Part shown: positions 1-6,814 of the stretch, piece by piece | Layout: each line of letters opens with the position of its first letter | Numbering within the stretch: the first letter of the stretch is position 1 | Translations under genes and position numbers: made by a program | Virus record (IMG/VR): IMGVR_UViG_3300017783_000079 | Location: 1-36,409 of that record | Source of the DNA: a virus | Direction: 5' to 3' (one strand) | DNA: 36,409 nucleotides | The notes under the pieces: generated by a model | Seen by the model: only the letters and a program-made list of their open reading frames with translations | Told to the model about the DNA's origin: nothing | The model's database searches: none

Positions 1-1
1 G

Positions 2-30
2 TTGACACCTGACCGCTGACCCTGTACAAT
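2..30 (+). promoter_or_regulatory. Near-consensus sigma70-type promoter
   Basis: The -35 box TTGACA (2-7) is exact consensus. It is followed by a 17-base spacer and a -10 box TACAAT (25-30) with one mismatch. The ATG of the 73-aa gene lies 22 bases beyond the -10 box. A host-like promoter of this quality suggests transcription by unmodified host RNA polymerase, as for early phage genes, although the surrounding block is late. Function is inferred from the motif only. Confidence 0.75.
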
Positions 31-52
31 AGCCACATACAAACAAACTCAC

Positions 53-274
53 ATGACATCCGCCACTCAGAACCTGCTCGACATTGCCACCGCCCTACAG
101 GCAGACGGCAAGAAAGTTAAGGTCACAGTGCTCCGCCCCTCACGTCGTGGCGTCAAGGCACTCACCGGCAAACGTGGTTGGGCAAACGCCGCACCTAAGG
201 GTGCCTTCCAGCACGGCAGTGTCCCTGGTGCTGCTTCGGTCAAGTCTGGCAACAAGTGCTCTAAGGCCATGTGA
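53..274 (+). CDS. Small basic GC-rich protein, function unknown (73 aa)
   Basis: A 73-aa protein, rich in Lys, Arg, Ala and Gly, that I do not recognise. The middle (residues 20-45) is strongly basic and the end is Ser/Lys-rich with one Cys. No membrane segment or signal peptide is visible. It is preceded closely by a near-consensus sigma70-type promoter, which supports expression; no clear Shine-Dalgarno lies before the ATG. Base composition is unlike its neighbours: 39 of the 60 bases in 121-180 are G or C, whereas the structural genes downstream are very AT-rich. This could reflect acquisition from a GC-richer source or host-like codon use. Overlapping frames on both strands (67-285 and 84-293) are also open, as expected in GC-rich DNA, but the promoter and the absence of overlap with the next gene favour this frame. 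Confidence 0.6.
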   Translation: MTSATQNLLDIATALQADGKKVKVTVLRPSRRGVKALTGKRGWANAAPKGAFQHGSVPGAASVKSGNKCSKAM

Positions 275-294
275 TGTGCTAACAAGATGCTAAC

Positions 295-332
295 GGGGCA
301 CTGGCCCTATGGTATGGGGGCGAAAACCCCTA
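295..332 (+). terminator. Two adjacent GC hairpins after the 73-aa gene (possible weak terminator)
   Basis: Hairpin one pairs GGGC (296-299) with GCCC (304-307) across a 4-base loop. Hairpin two pairs GGGG (317-320) with CCCC (327-330) across the loop CGAAAA, and can extend by a G-U and a T-A pair to 315/332. No U-tract follows directly, so this is not a textbook intrinsic terminator. It could instead protect the 3' end of the short transcript. The rest of 275-414 holds nothing else I can identify. Confidence 0.3.
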
Positions 333-414
333 ACTACCCTAATCTATAACGGACCAGATTCGACCACTCGATAACACGCTGAATTAAAAAATTTTTCCCA
401 GCCAAAAATCCCCT

Positions 415-624
415 ATGAGTCTACTCCAAGTAAATAAGAACAAACTCACAGAAGTTTCAAAGAAGACCACACCAGAGAATGTCAGAGAGGCACATGAAGG
501 GTTATATCATGCAACAATGAATCTCCCAGAAGCTGCAAGACATTGTGGGATGACGCAGAGGGAACTCAAGATGACATTTTGGGAGTATCTGAAATATCAC
601 CCATCATTGCATGATTGGGAATAA
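415..624 (+). CDS. Small helix-turn-helix-like protein (69 aa)
   Basis: A 69-aa protein with a charged N-terminal third and a compact helical C-terminal part. Residues about 37-52 (LPEAARHCGMTQRELK) read like a helix-turn-helix: a short helix, a turn at CGM, then a recognition-type helix starting TQREL. The protein ends in an aromatic-rich stretch (FWEYLKYHP). This resembles small conserved hypothetical proteins of T4-like cyanophages, but I cannot name a family. It lies between the GC-rich 73-aa gene and the AbrB-like gene, so the two small genes before the virion block may be regulators. DNA binding is inferred from the motif shape only. Confidence 0.65.
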   Translation: MSLLQVNKNKLTEVSKKTTPENVREAHEGLYHATMNLPEAARHCGMTQRELKMTFWEYLKYHPSLHDWE

Positions 625-660
625 CTCTGATATATACTGAAGAATTGTAATACCAATCAA

Positions 661-840
661 ATGAATATCAATGAATTTAGTACTGAAGTTCAGTATAACT
701 CAGACAAGGATGAATATTTTATAACAATCCCCCCATCACTTGTCGATGAACTGCAGTGGGTAGAGGGGGATGTATTAGAGTGGGAGTATCATGACTATAA
801 TGGTCTTCCAGGCCTCCGCCTACATAAGGTAGGTGATTAA
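661..840 (+). CDS. SpoVT/AbrB-like small protein (59 aa)
   Basis: A 59-aa ORF read directly from the sequence (ATG 661, TAA 838-840). The pattern of residues 17-45, with EYFITIPPSLVDEL, then W-x-EGD, then a hydrophobic strand, matches the swapped-hairpin AbrB/MazE fold: strand, proline pair, short helix, 'GD' turn, strand. Proteins of this fold bind DNA as dimers and include transition-state regulators and antitoxins. No toxin-like partner sits next to it, so a transcription-regulator role is more likely than a toxin-antitoxin pair. The gene lies just upstream of the 1385-aa virion gene with 21 bases between them and may share its transcript. Family assignment is from pattern recognition and is moderate. 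Confidence 0.6.
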   Translation: MNINEFSTEVQYNSDKDEYFITIPPSLVDELQWVEGDVLEWEYHDYNGLPGLRLHKVGD

Positions 841-861
841 GAACGCGAATTTCTCTAAGAT

Positions 862-3800
862 ATGGCGAAGAAAGATAGATCAAAAACTGGCAATGCGAGA
901 CCTACAGAGTCCTTTAAAAATCGCACGTTAGAATATACTAGTCCAGAAGGCGTAAGTTGTGCTTCAGGTGAAGATGATGAGGATACAACGATTGCACCAG
1001 TTGTTGGTACATTATCCAATATCATTCGATACAATCACTTTGAGGTTGGCAATGGTACTCAGAGCTCTTTTTCTGGTACAGATTCATACAACACAGATAT
1101 TAAGAATGCAACGTTTCATGAACGTGAACCTTTGTATATGCGTTATAATTATATCAATAATGTAGGTGATTATGTAGATGGAGATGTGGATGGAGTTTTA
1201 GATGATGTTCTGAGCAGCGAATATTTCTATGAACAAGATAGTAGGTCAGAAACAAAGAGTAAAACAAGAATTCCAAGACATGAGAAAGAGATAAGACCAT
1301 TTATTACCTATGACGAAGAATATTTTCAACATGTGTATAATTGGCCTACAACACATACATTAAAACCAAGAAAGGTTGGTGGATTTATTCAGGAAACAAA
1401 AGTATGTGAATGTGGTGATGATCCTCCAACATCTTCTACCGAATATAACGTATATCCAATATCAACTATATTTAATGGTGGATTTACATTAGACAAAACT
1501 AATAGTGAAATTTATTGGATACAAGATGATTGGACATATCGCAAATTAAATTTTGATGCTACTTCTGGAGAGATTAGTGGTGATGATGATGCCCCACCAA
1601 GTAATGTAAGTGCAACAATTAAATTTGATTTTGAGTGGGATGATGATCCAAGCACTTCCGGTGTTGCATTAAACACTGTTGGGTGGGGTGGTTCTGGTGT
1701 GGAGTTTAAACAATCTGGTGAGAAGGGAAGTTCTAGTAAAACTGTAACTTTAAACGGCGGTAGTTATATGATGAATACAGTTGATAACCAAGGTGGTTTT
1801 AATTCAAGTGGATCTTCAATTAATTTTTATGATAAAGATGGTAAGGATGCAAATGCAAAAATTAAAATTAGTGTCACATCAACTTCTGGTAGTTCAGTAT
1901 CAGTTGAATTTGATTCTAAAGGTAATTTAACAATTAGCGGATCACCAACTAATACACCTGCTACAGATAAAGATACACTTACAAGTAAGATTGGTAATCC
2001 TGTAATATATCATGGTGGAACTGATGATCAATCAATTTTCTTTAATTATCTACCAGGAAATATAACAGATAATTCTACAAATAAAAAATCAATCATCGAA
2101 CATATATTCGATGATCCAGCAAACACTACTAATAGTTTAACTTCATCTAATAATAGTGTAACTATTACACCAAAATCTGTTGCTGATCTTGGTGGTGGAG
2201 ATAACTCTAAACAAAGAAAACATTATGAAGTTGAGATTAGTGGTGTAACTATTACAACAGAAAATGATATTCAAATTAATGTTATAAAACAATTAAGTGC
2301 CTCTGGGTTAAGTCAAGCTCAATTTCAAGTTTCTAGAATTAAATTAATTAGTGATACAAAATTTGCAGTGTGGTTTAGTGATCATACCGGAACAAATAGT
2401 TTTGTTAGAGAATGGTCTGTAAGTTTTGGTAAACCAGCAACACAAGATTTTGGTTCAACTACAAATCTATTATCAATTGGTGATACAGTAAATGGCGCAA
2501 CGATTACAAATATTGTTAATTATGTTGTTGATGTAGCACTCAAAAGAATTGTATCTCAATCTTCCAACAAAGACAAATGTGATTCTAGAATTTCCGAGAG
2601 TCAGTTTATTGCATTGGGTGCAACATCTAATGATTATAGTGAGACTAATGGTTGGATGCATTTAAATGCAGTTAATGATTTAGTTGCTGGTATGCAAGTT
2701 TTTGGTGAAGGTATTCGAGAATCAACTAAAATTACGGCAGTAGATACTGCCAATAACATCATCTATGTTTCAAAAAATATTAAATCACAAAAAGTTAAAA
2801 CTATAAAATTTGCTGATTCTGCAGTAAATCGTGTAAGTGTACATACATTATGTTATGCTACAATTAGTGGTGGAAGTGATTTTACTGCGGATCAAACATA
2901 TACATCCGATTCAAATATTCAGATTAAAGTAAGATCCGGTAAAGGAATTAAAAACCGATCTGCAGTTGTTGGAATTTATTATTCAAAAGATCGAAAAGAA
3001 ATTGAATATTCCCCCATTTTTTATTCATCAGATAATTCATGTGTACCGGAAACAGATTCTGATAAAAATGGTGATTGGGTCTTAGGTACTGTTCGTTGGG
3101 ATGACGGGTCTAAGACAGACAACAGATATTTGATGCAAAGTCCAAAAAGACCGATTGCATATAAAATTAGTTCAATTTATATTGCATTTACATTAGCTCC
3201 AATTGATAGAGAAACATTTGAAATGTTTCTAGAATATTATAAAACAAATAAAAATATTATTAGTCTTTATAAATTTGTCAATTCTTACGTTATATCTACA
3301 ATGGGTGGTAGAAAGGCATCAGCTACCTTTGATGATATTTGTAGAGATGATATTTTATTAAATTATTCTAAAGCATATGAACCTGATTTAGAAATTTTTG
3401 ATGTGGATACCTCTGTTAATGATATTGCAACATCAATTGATGATGAGTGTTTAATTAGGTTTGATAAATTAAATTTAACTAATTTAAATCCACAATATAA
3501 AACTTTAAAGTCAATTGAAGATAGATTTACTGAAGTTATTGAAAAATCTATCTCTCAGTCTTCTTTTATGAGTGAGGAATATCATAAAAAACTTGTAGAA
3601 AATGATGATTCTTTATTAAAGAGACTTAAGAAAGCATCTAAATCAATTACGAAATCTGTACCTCAAATAACAGAGATTGATAATTTACCCCCTGCTGTAG
3701 AGGGGTCTGACAATTCTGGTAAAAGAAATATCGTTGGAAATTATAGATCTCTTCCGCCAGCTATGGATAGAGTTAAGTATTTTGTTGAAGATTTAATTAT

Positions 3801-5019
3801 TGCTGATGATCGTTATATGCTTCCAAATTTAGATTTAGATCCGGGTACAACTGTTAATCAACCCAGAATTGTAATTCGTTCAAAACCATGTTGGAATTGG
3901 AATGGTACAACTGGTGTAAATTCATTTTCAGTTAGTTCTGGTCCTGTTACTGGAGTCATTAATATTAATGTTCAAACTGATGGTGATGGTTATGTTAGTG
4001 ATATAACTGCTACTAATGGTGCCGTAACAGGAGCACCAAGCAATAGAATTCCAGGCACAGCTGGTAGTGGTGGTGAGCCTGGTGATGAGGGATATTTCGC
4101 CGGCACACCAGGTAGTGGGTGTGATATTACCACTGTATGGGTAAGTCCTGGTGGTAGAGATGATAAGGATAACTTATATGTTGGCGAAAGGGCAGAATCT
4201 TTTGGTAGTGGAGCATACTATGAAGCAACTAATTCATCTTTACCACCAGAACTACGAGATTTAGGTTATGTTGATAGAAATAGCGATAATGATATAAATG
4301 CACCAGATGCAATTATCTATCCTAAAGTTTTGTGGGAACCAAATGTAAGTTATCAGATGGATTTTTATAAAATATTCTGGTTTAGACTTAATGAACTTAC
4401 TGAGCAAATTGGAGAAACACTTGAAAATCTTGGCAATCCATATCTAGATAATCCAGTTAAGGCAAAAATAACTGAGGATATTACCTCTTCTTCAAGTAAG
4501 ATACAAGTTGAGTCTACTGCTGGATTTTTATCAAACGGATATTTAATAATTCCAAAATATACTAAAAAAATTAGTACCGATGAAAATGGAAATAATAATC
4601 CATATTTTGCATATTCTGGAGAAGAAATTATATACTATGGTTCAAAAACAGATATATCATTTGATAATTTATCAAGAGAACTATTTGAAAGTACAAGTAT
4701 TCAATCAATTGATACTCCAGCTTTAGATATTCAAAAAAATGTAAGATATAAAATTAATCTTGTTGGTGATACAGATTGGGAGAAACTTGGTGGTCCCAAA
4801 GATGCAAAAGTTGGAGATGTTTTTGTATCAACTAATCCTGGTAATGGTGCTGGTAATGGTACTGGCACAGTTCAGGTATTTGCATCTAATACAGAAATAA
4901 CACCAGAGGTAGATAAATTGTTTAGTTGCACAACTGTTCCAAAAATTTCTATTATAAGTAGCTATGAAAAAGGATTTAGTGTATCTCAACATTGGATTCA
5001 TAGATTAAAGGAGAATTAA
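862..5019 (+). CDS. Large virion structural protein adjacent to PAAR spike gene (1385 aa)
   Basis: A 1385-aa protein, probably a baseplate or tail component. Residues 1-170 are acidic and Tyr-rich. Residues about 210-570 are Ser/Thr/Gly/Asn-rich beta-type sequence. Residues about 576-655 contain a cassette (VAGMQVFGEGI, then ITAVDT) also seen in the fibre-like protein downstream. Residues 770-1010 are more globular, with many aromatic and charged residues. Residues about 1020-1130 form a Gly-rich low-complexity stretch. Residues 1204-1275 carry a copy of the EIIxYxxx...LSRE cassette found in the giant gp7-position protein. Residues 1293-1347 carry a VGDTDWEKLG...GNGTGTV cassette. The stop codon abuts the PAAR start codon, suggesting co-translation. 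In T4 the gene before 5.4 in this block is 5, but no lysozyme or gp5 OB-fold signature is visible, so I do not call it gp5. Confidence 0.8.
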   Translation: MAKKDRSKTGNARPTESFKNRTLEYTSPEGVSCASGEDDEDTTIAPVVGTLSNIIRYNHFEVGNGTQSSFSGTDSYNTDIKNATFHEREPLYMRYNYINNVGDYVDGDVDGVLDDVLSSEYFYEQDSRSETKSKTRIPRHEKEIRPFITYDEEYFQHVYNWPTTHTLKPRKVGGFIQETKVCECGDDPPTSSTEYNVYPISTIFNGGFTLDKTNSEIYWIQDDWTYRKLNFDATSGEISGDDDAPPSNVSATIKFDFEWDDDPSTSGVALNTVGWGGSGVEFKQSGEKGSSSKTVTLNGGSYMMNTVDNQGGFNSSGSSINFYDKDGKDANAKIKISVTSTSGSSVSVEFDSKGNLTISGSPTNTPATDKDTLTSKIGNPVIYHGGTDDQSIFFNYLPGNITDNSTNKKSIIEHIFDDPANTTNSLTSSNNSVTITPKSVADLGGGDNSKQRKHYEVEISGVTITTENDIQINVIKQLSASGLSQAQFQVSRIKLISDTKFAVWFSDHTGTNSFVREWSVSFGKPATQDFGSTTNLLSIGDTVNGATITNIVNYVVDVALKRIVSQSSNKDKCDSRISESQFIALGATSNDYSETNGWMHLNAVNDLVAGMQVFGEGIRESTKITAVDTANNIIYVSKNIKSQKVKTIKFADSAVNRVSVHTLCYATISGGSDFTADQTYTSDSNIQIKVRSGKGIKNRSAVVGIYYSKDRKEIEYSPIFYSSDNSCVPETDSDKNGDWVLGTVRWDDGSKTDNRYLMQSPKRPIAYKISSIYIAFTLAPIDRETFEMFLEYYKTNKNIISLYKFVNSYVISTMGGRKASATFDDICRDDILLNYSKAYEPDLEIFDVDTSVNDIATSIDDECLIRFDKLNLTNLNPQYKTLKSIEDRFTEVIEKSISQSSFMSEEYHKKLVENDDSLLKRLKKASKSITKSVPQITEIDNLPPAVEGSDNSGKRNIVGNYRSLPPAMDRVKYFVEDLIIADDRYMLPNLDLDPGTTVNQPRIVIRSKPCWNWNGTTGVNSFSVSSGPVTGVININVQTDGDGYVSDITATNGAVTGAPSNRIPGTAGSGGEPGDEGYFAGTPGSGCDITTVWVSPGGRDDKDNLYVGERAESFGSGAYYEATNSSLPPELRDLGYVDRNSDNDINAPDAIIYPKVLWEPNVSYQMDFYKIFWFRLNELTEQIGETLENLGNPYLDNPVKAKITEDITSSSSKIQVESTAGFLSNGYLIIPKYTKKISTDENGNNNPYFAYSGEEIIYYGSKTDISFDNLSRELFESTSIQSIDTPALDIQKNVRYKINLVGDTDWEKLGGPKDAKVGDVFVSTNPGNGAGNGTGTVQVFASNTEITPEVDKLFSCTTVPKISIISSYEKGFSVSQHWIHRLKEN

Positions 5020-5289
5020 ATGCCGGCACCTCAAGTTAGATTGGGAGATATTAACTCAGATTTTGCTCCGGTAATTGGTGTAAAAGCTGTAAGATGTTTT
5101 ACGAATGGTCGTCCTAGTTCTACAGCTGGCGATATTGTTGCTCCACATGATTCAAAACCGACTCATTTTGCAATTACCACTTCATTTAAACCAAACGTGT
5201 TGATACAAGGTGTTCCTGTTACAAATGTAGGAGCTCCAGATAGTTGTTTTCATATGAGAATTACTGGATCTGTTAATGTTTATACTTGA
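5020..5289 (+). CDS. gp5.4: PAAR-type spike tip protein (gp5.4-like, 89 aa)
   Basis: An 89-aa protein of the PAAR family, which caps the membrane-piercing spike of contractile tails with a zinc-bound tip. Length and pattern fit: a short beta start (VRLGDINSD), a central AGDIVAPHDSKPTH stretch, then VLIQGVPVTNVGAPDSC-F-H and a closing beta strand. The histidines near residues 47, 52 and 75 and the Cys near 73 are candidate zinc ligands. It starts immediately after the stop of the 1385-aa gene, as gp5.4 follows the hub genes in T4. A strong sigma70-type promoter overlaps its stop codon and drives the next genes. The canonical Pro-Ala-Ala-Arg word itself is not present; the family call rests on layout and size. 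Confidence 0.8.
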   Translation: MPAPQVRLGDINSDFAPVIGVKAVRCFTNGRPSSTAGDIVAPHDSKPTHFAITTSFKPNVLIQGVPVTNVGAPDSCFHMRITGSVNVYT

Positions 5290-5314
5290 CTAAAATAGTT
5301 AGGTATTGTATAAT
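5286..5314 (+). promoter_or_regulatory. Strong sigma70-type promoter inside the late block
   Basis: TTGACT (5286-5291), a 17-base spacer, then exact TATAAT (5309-5314). The -35 box overlaps the TGA stop (5287-5289) of the PAAR gene. The ATG of the 49-aa basic protein lies 25 bases past the -10 box. This differs from the ATAAATA-type boxes elsewhere in the block, so the 49-aa and 217-aa genes may be transcribed at another time in infection. Confidence 0.75.
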
Positions 5315-5338
5315 AAAAATTCATTTAAATTAAAAACT

Positions 5339-5488
5339 ATGGCTAAAATGAAAGGTGCAGGTTTGTTCAAAACCGGTTATATTCCCGCTTCTCCTAAAAT
5401 GACGCGGCAGGGACGTAGTACAAATACTAAAATTTCTGCAACTAGTCGTAATGGTAAACAAAAAGCGTATAGGGGTCAGGGTAAATGA
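5339..5488 (+). CDS. Small highly basic protein, unknown (49 aa)
   Basis: A 49-aa protein starting MAKMKGAGLFKTGY, dominated by Lys, Arg, Gly, Ser and Thr with almost no acidic residues. It looks unstructured and able to bind nucleic acid or an acidic partner, but I recognise no family. The ATG at 5339 was chosen over an in-frame TTG at 5306, because 5309-5314 is the -10 box of the promoter and a TTG start at 5306 could not be on that transcript. The stop overlaps the next ATG as ATGA at 5485-5488, so it is probably translationally coupled to the 217-aa gene. Confidence 0.6.
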   Translation: MAKMKGAGLFKTGYIPASPKMTRQGRSTNTKISATSRNGKQKAYRGQGK

Positions 5489-6138
5489 GTCTAGTCGTCA
5501 ATTTACCAGCAAAGAAAGTATATGTAAGAAAAGAATATCTTACTGATCATCAGACTGGATTTGGCGAATTTGTTGAGGGGGTATGGGTATCAGCAAAGTC
5601 AATACCTGGACGTGCTTTTTATTTTGAGACTTATCTTCCCGAATATGGGGCAATGTATGATAAGTTACCAATTAGTGCGTTCTTGGACCGCCCAGAGACC
5701 CCTGAACTCGATCTAGACCTCCCTAACCTACAATTTTGGAATTGTATGGATTATGGAATTGTAGCAATTCAAAAGCAATTTATTGCCTCAATGGACTTTG
5801 AACTACAAACACGTAACTTTGGTTCAATGCATGGTGAATATTTGTTTACTTTAGACAATTTTCATTGTGATATTGACTCAATTGACACTAATGTAAGCGA
5901 AGTTCCTGATGAACATAAGTCGCATAATTGTGTTTTATTGGAAAATGGGCAGTTTGCGTTATATCCAAATAATAGAATGAGAATTTATGATCTTTCTATT
6001 ACGCCAGAGACTCCAAAAGTTCCTGATTTTAAAGTATCAACCAAGTATTATCAAGTCGAAAACGGTACAAAATGGGGTCGTTTAGGCCAAACTGATGAAT
6101 ATTTTTGGCAAACTGAGTCAGAATCTAAAAATAAATAA
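5485..6138 (+). CDS. Conserved T4-like marine phage protein, unknown function (217 aa)
   Basis: A 217-aa soluble protein without signal peptide or membrane segment. It begins MSLVVNLPAKKVYV and contains strongly patterned stretches such as FYFETYLPEYGAMYDKLPIS (residues 46-65), a Leu/Asp/Pro run near 70-82, and a Tyr/Trp-rich C-terminal part (KWGRLGQTDEYFWQT). I recognise the style from conserved hypothetical proteins of T4-like marine phages but know no function. It overlaps the 49-aa basic gene by four bases and both lie behind the sigma70-type promoter at 5286-5314. Its context between the PAAR gene and gene 25 suggests either a tail-assembly helper or a non-virion gene inserted into the block. 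Base composition is less AT-rich than the giant genes downstream. Confidence 0.75.
   Translation: MSLVVNLPAKKVYVRKEYLTDHQTGFGEFVEGVWVSAKSIPGRAFYFETYLPEYGAMYDKLPISAFLDRPETPELDLDLPNLQFWNCMDYGIVAIQKQFIASMDFELQTRNFGSMHGEYLFTLDNFHCDIDSIDTNVSEVPDEHKSHNCVLLENGQFALYPNNRMRIYDLSITPETPKVPDFKVSTKYYQVENGTKWGRLGQTDEYFWQTESESKNK
6130..6137 (+). promoter_or_regulatory. Late-promoter-like box AATAAATA
   Basis: AATAAATA at 6130-6137 differs from the T4 late consensus TATAAATA only at the first base and overlaps the TAA stop (6136-6138) of the 217-aa gene. The next ATG is 26 bases past the box. In T4 such boxes are read by RNA polymerase carrying gp55 and the gp33/gp45 coactivators. AT-richness makes chance matches possible. 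Confidence 0.45.
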
Positions 6139-6162
6139 CTATTCACTCAATAAAGATAAATT

Positions 6163-6312
6163 ATGGCGAATTCACCTAATCCAGACTATGTTCCATCGAT
6201 AATGAAAAAGGAATTTGGTACTGCGGTATTAATTACAAATCCAAAATCAGATATTTACTTGAAGAGTAGTAAATTATCAGTTATGCGGGAAAACGATTTT
6301 CGTAAAAAATAA
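6163..6312 (+). CDS. Small protein of unknown function (49 aa)
   Basis: A 49-aa ORF read directly (ATG 6163, TAA 6310-6312): it starts MANSPNPDYVPSIM and ends SVMRENDFRKK. It has a short hydrophobic run (AVLITN, residues 21-26), too short to be a membrane segment, and a basic end. I recognise no family. It follows a late-promoter-like box overlapping the upstream stop and precedes gene 25 by 46 bases. A small gene in this place within a baseplate operon could encode an assembly helper, but this is inference. The probability that it is translated is moderate, since it is short and has no obvious Shine-Dalgarno. Confidence 0.5.
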   Translation: MANSPNPDYVPSIMKKEFGTAVLITNPKSDIYLKSSKLSVMRENDFRKK

Positions 6313-6358
6313 GCAAGAACTGACATATATACTATAAAGGTAGGTAATTTTTAAAATA

Positions 6359-6811
6359 ATGTCTCAATACCTTGGTTCTATAGCAAATAAAAGATCTTTA
6401 GTATCTGATCATCTAGGAAAAATTTCTAGATCGTTTAAGGATATTAGCTTTGACTTTGATTCTATAAATCCCCTCACCAAAGATATTGTAGTTTTAAAAA
6501 ATGAAGAAGCGATAAAACAGTCAGTAAAAAATTTAATACTGACTAAAGTTAATGAAAGACCTTTTAATCCTACAATAGGAACTGATACAACTTCATACTT
6601 ATTTGAACTACACACTAAAGTATCTGCAAATGCTTTAATTGAAGAAATTGAATCAGTATTAAATAATTATGAACCAAGAATTACTTTAGAAACCATAGAA
6701 ATTGATGCAGACTATAGTTCAAATGGGTTTAAAGTTTTTATAGAATATTTAATAACTGGACTTCCCGGAGAAGCTCAGAATTTATCATTTGTCCTAGTTA
6801 GAGAAAGTTAA
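6359..6811 (+). CDS. gp25: Baseplate wedge protein gp25
   Basis: A 150-aa homologue of T4 gp25 (132 aa), the sheath-initiating wedge protein at the inner baseplate. It shares the phage gp25 / type VI secretion TssE fold, sometimes called lysozyme-like although it is not an enzyme. Typical features are the FxxINPLTKDIVVLKNEEAI entry strand and helix (residues 33-54), the LILTKVNERPFNPTIG segment (60-75), and the family Glu-Pro-Arg motif in NYEPRITL near residue 101. Gene 6 starts three bases after the stop. gp25 and gp6 are adjacent partners in contractile wedges, so gene order supports the call. A purine-rich AGGTAGG stretch at 6338-6344 may act as an upstream ribosome site. Confidence 0.93.
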   Translation: MSQYLGSIANKRSLVSDHLGKISRSFKDISFDFDSINPLTKDIVVLKNEEAIKQSVKNLILTKVNERPFNPTIGTDTTSYLFELHTKVSANALIEEIESVLNNYEPRITLETIEIDADYSSNGFKVFIEYLITGLPGEAQNLSFVLVRES

Positions 6812-6814
6812 TTA

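Noticed and set aside
67-293. Alternative open frames overlapping the 73-aa gene on both strands
   Set aside because: GC-rich DNA has few stop codons, so extra open frames are expected. The 53-274 frame sits correctly behind the promoter and reads as a more plausible protein.
415-840. Toxin-antitoxin pair formed by the 69-aa and 59-aa genes
   Set aside because: Only the second resembles an antitoxin-type fold. The first looks like an HTH protein, not a known toxin, and the genes do not overlap.
862-5019. Calling the 1385-aa protein gp5 or gp53 from position
   Set aside because: No lysozyme motif, OB-fold signature or gp53-like N-terminus is visible, so position alone is not enough.
5306-5338. 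TTG start extending the 49-aa basic protein
   Set aside because: The region contains the -10 box of the promoter, so a transcript from it could not include this start. The ATG at 5339 is normal.
626-6338. Similar CTGA-(CA)-TATATACT strings at about 626-638 and 6320-6333 as a shared promoter motif
   Set aside because: Only two copies were found, neither has a -35 box at proper spacing, and the DNA is AT-rich, so chance similarity is likely.
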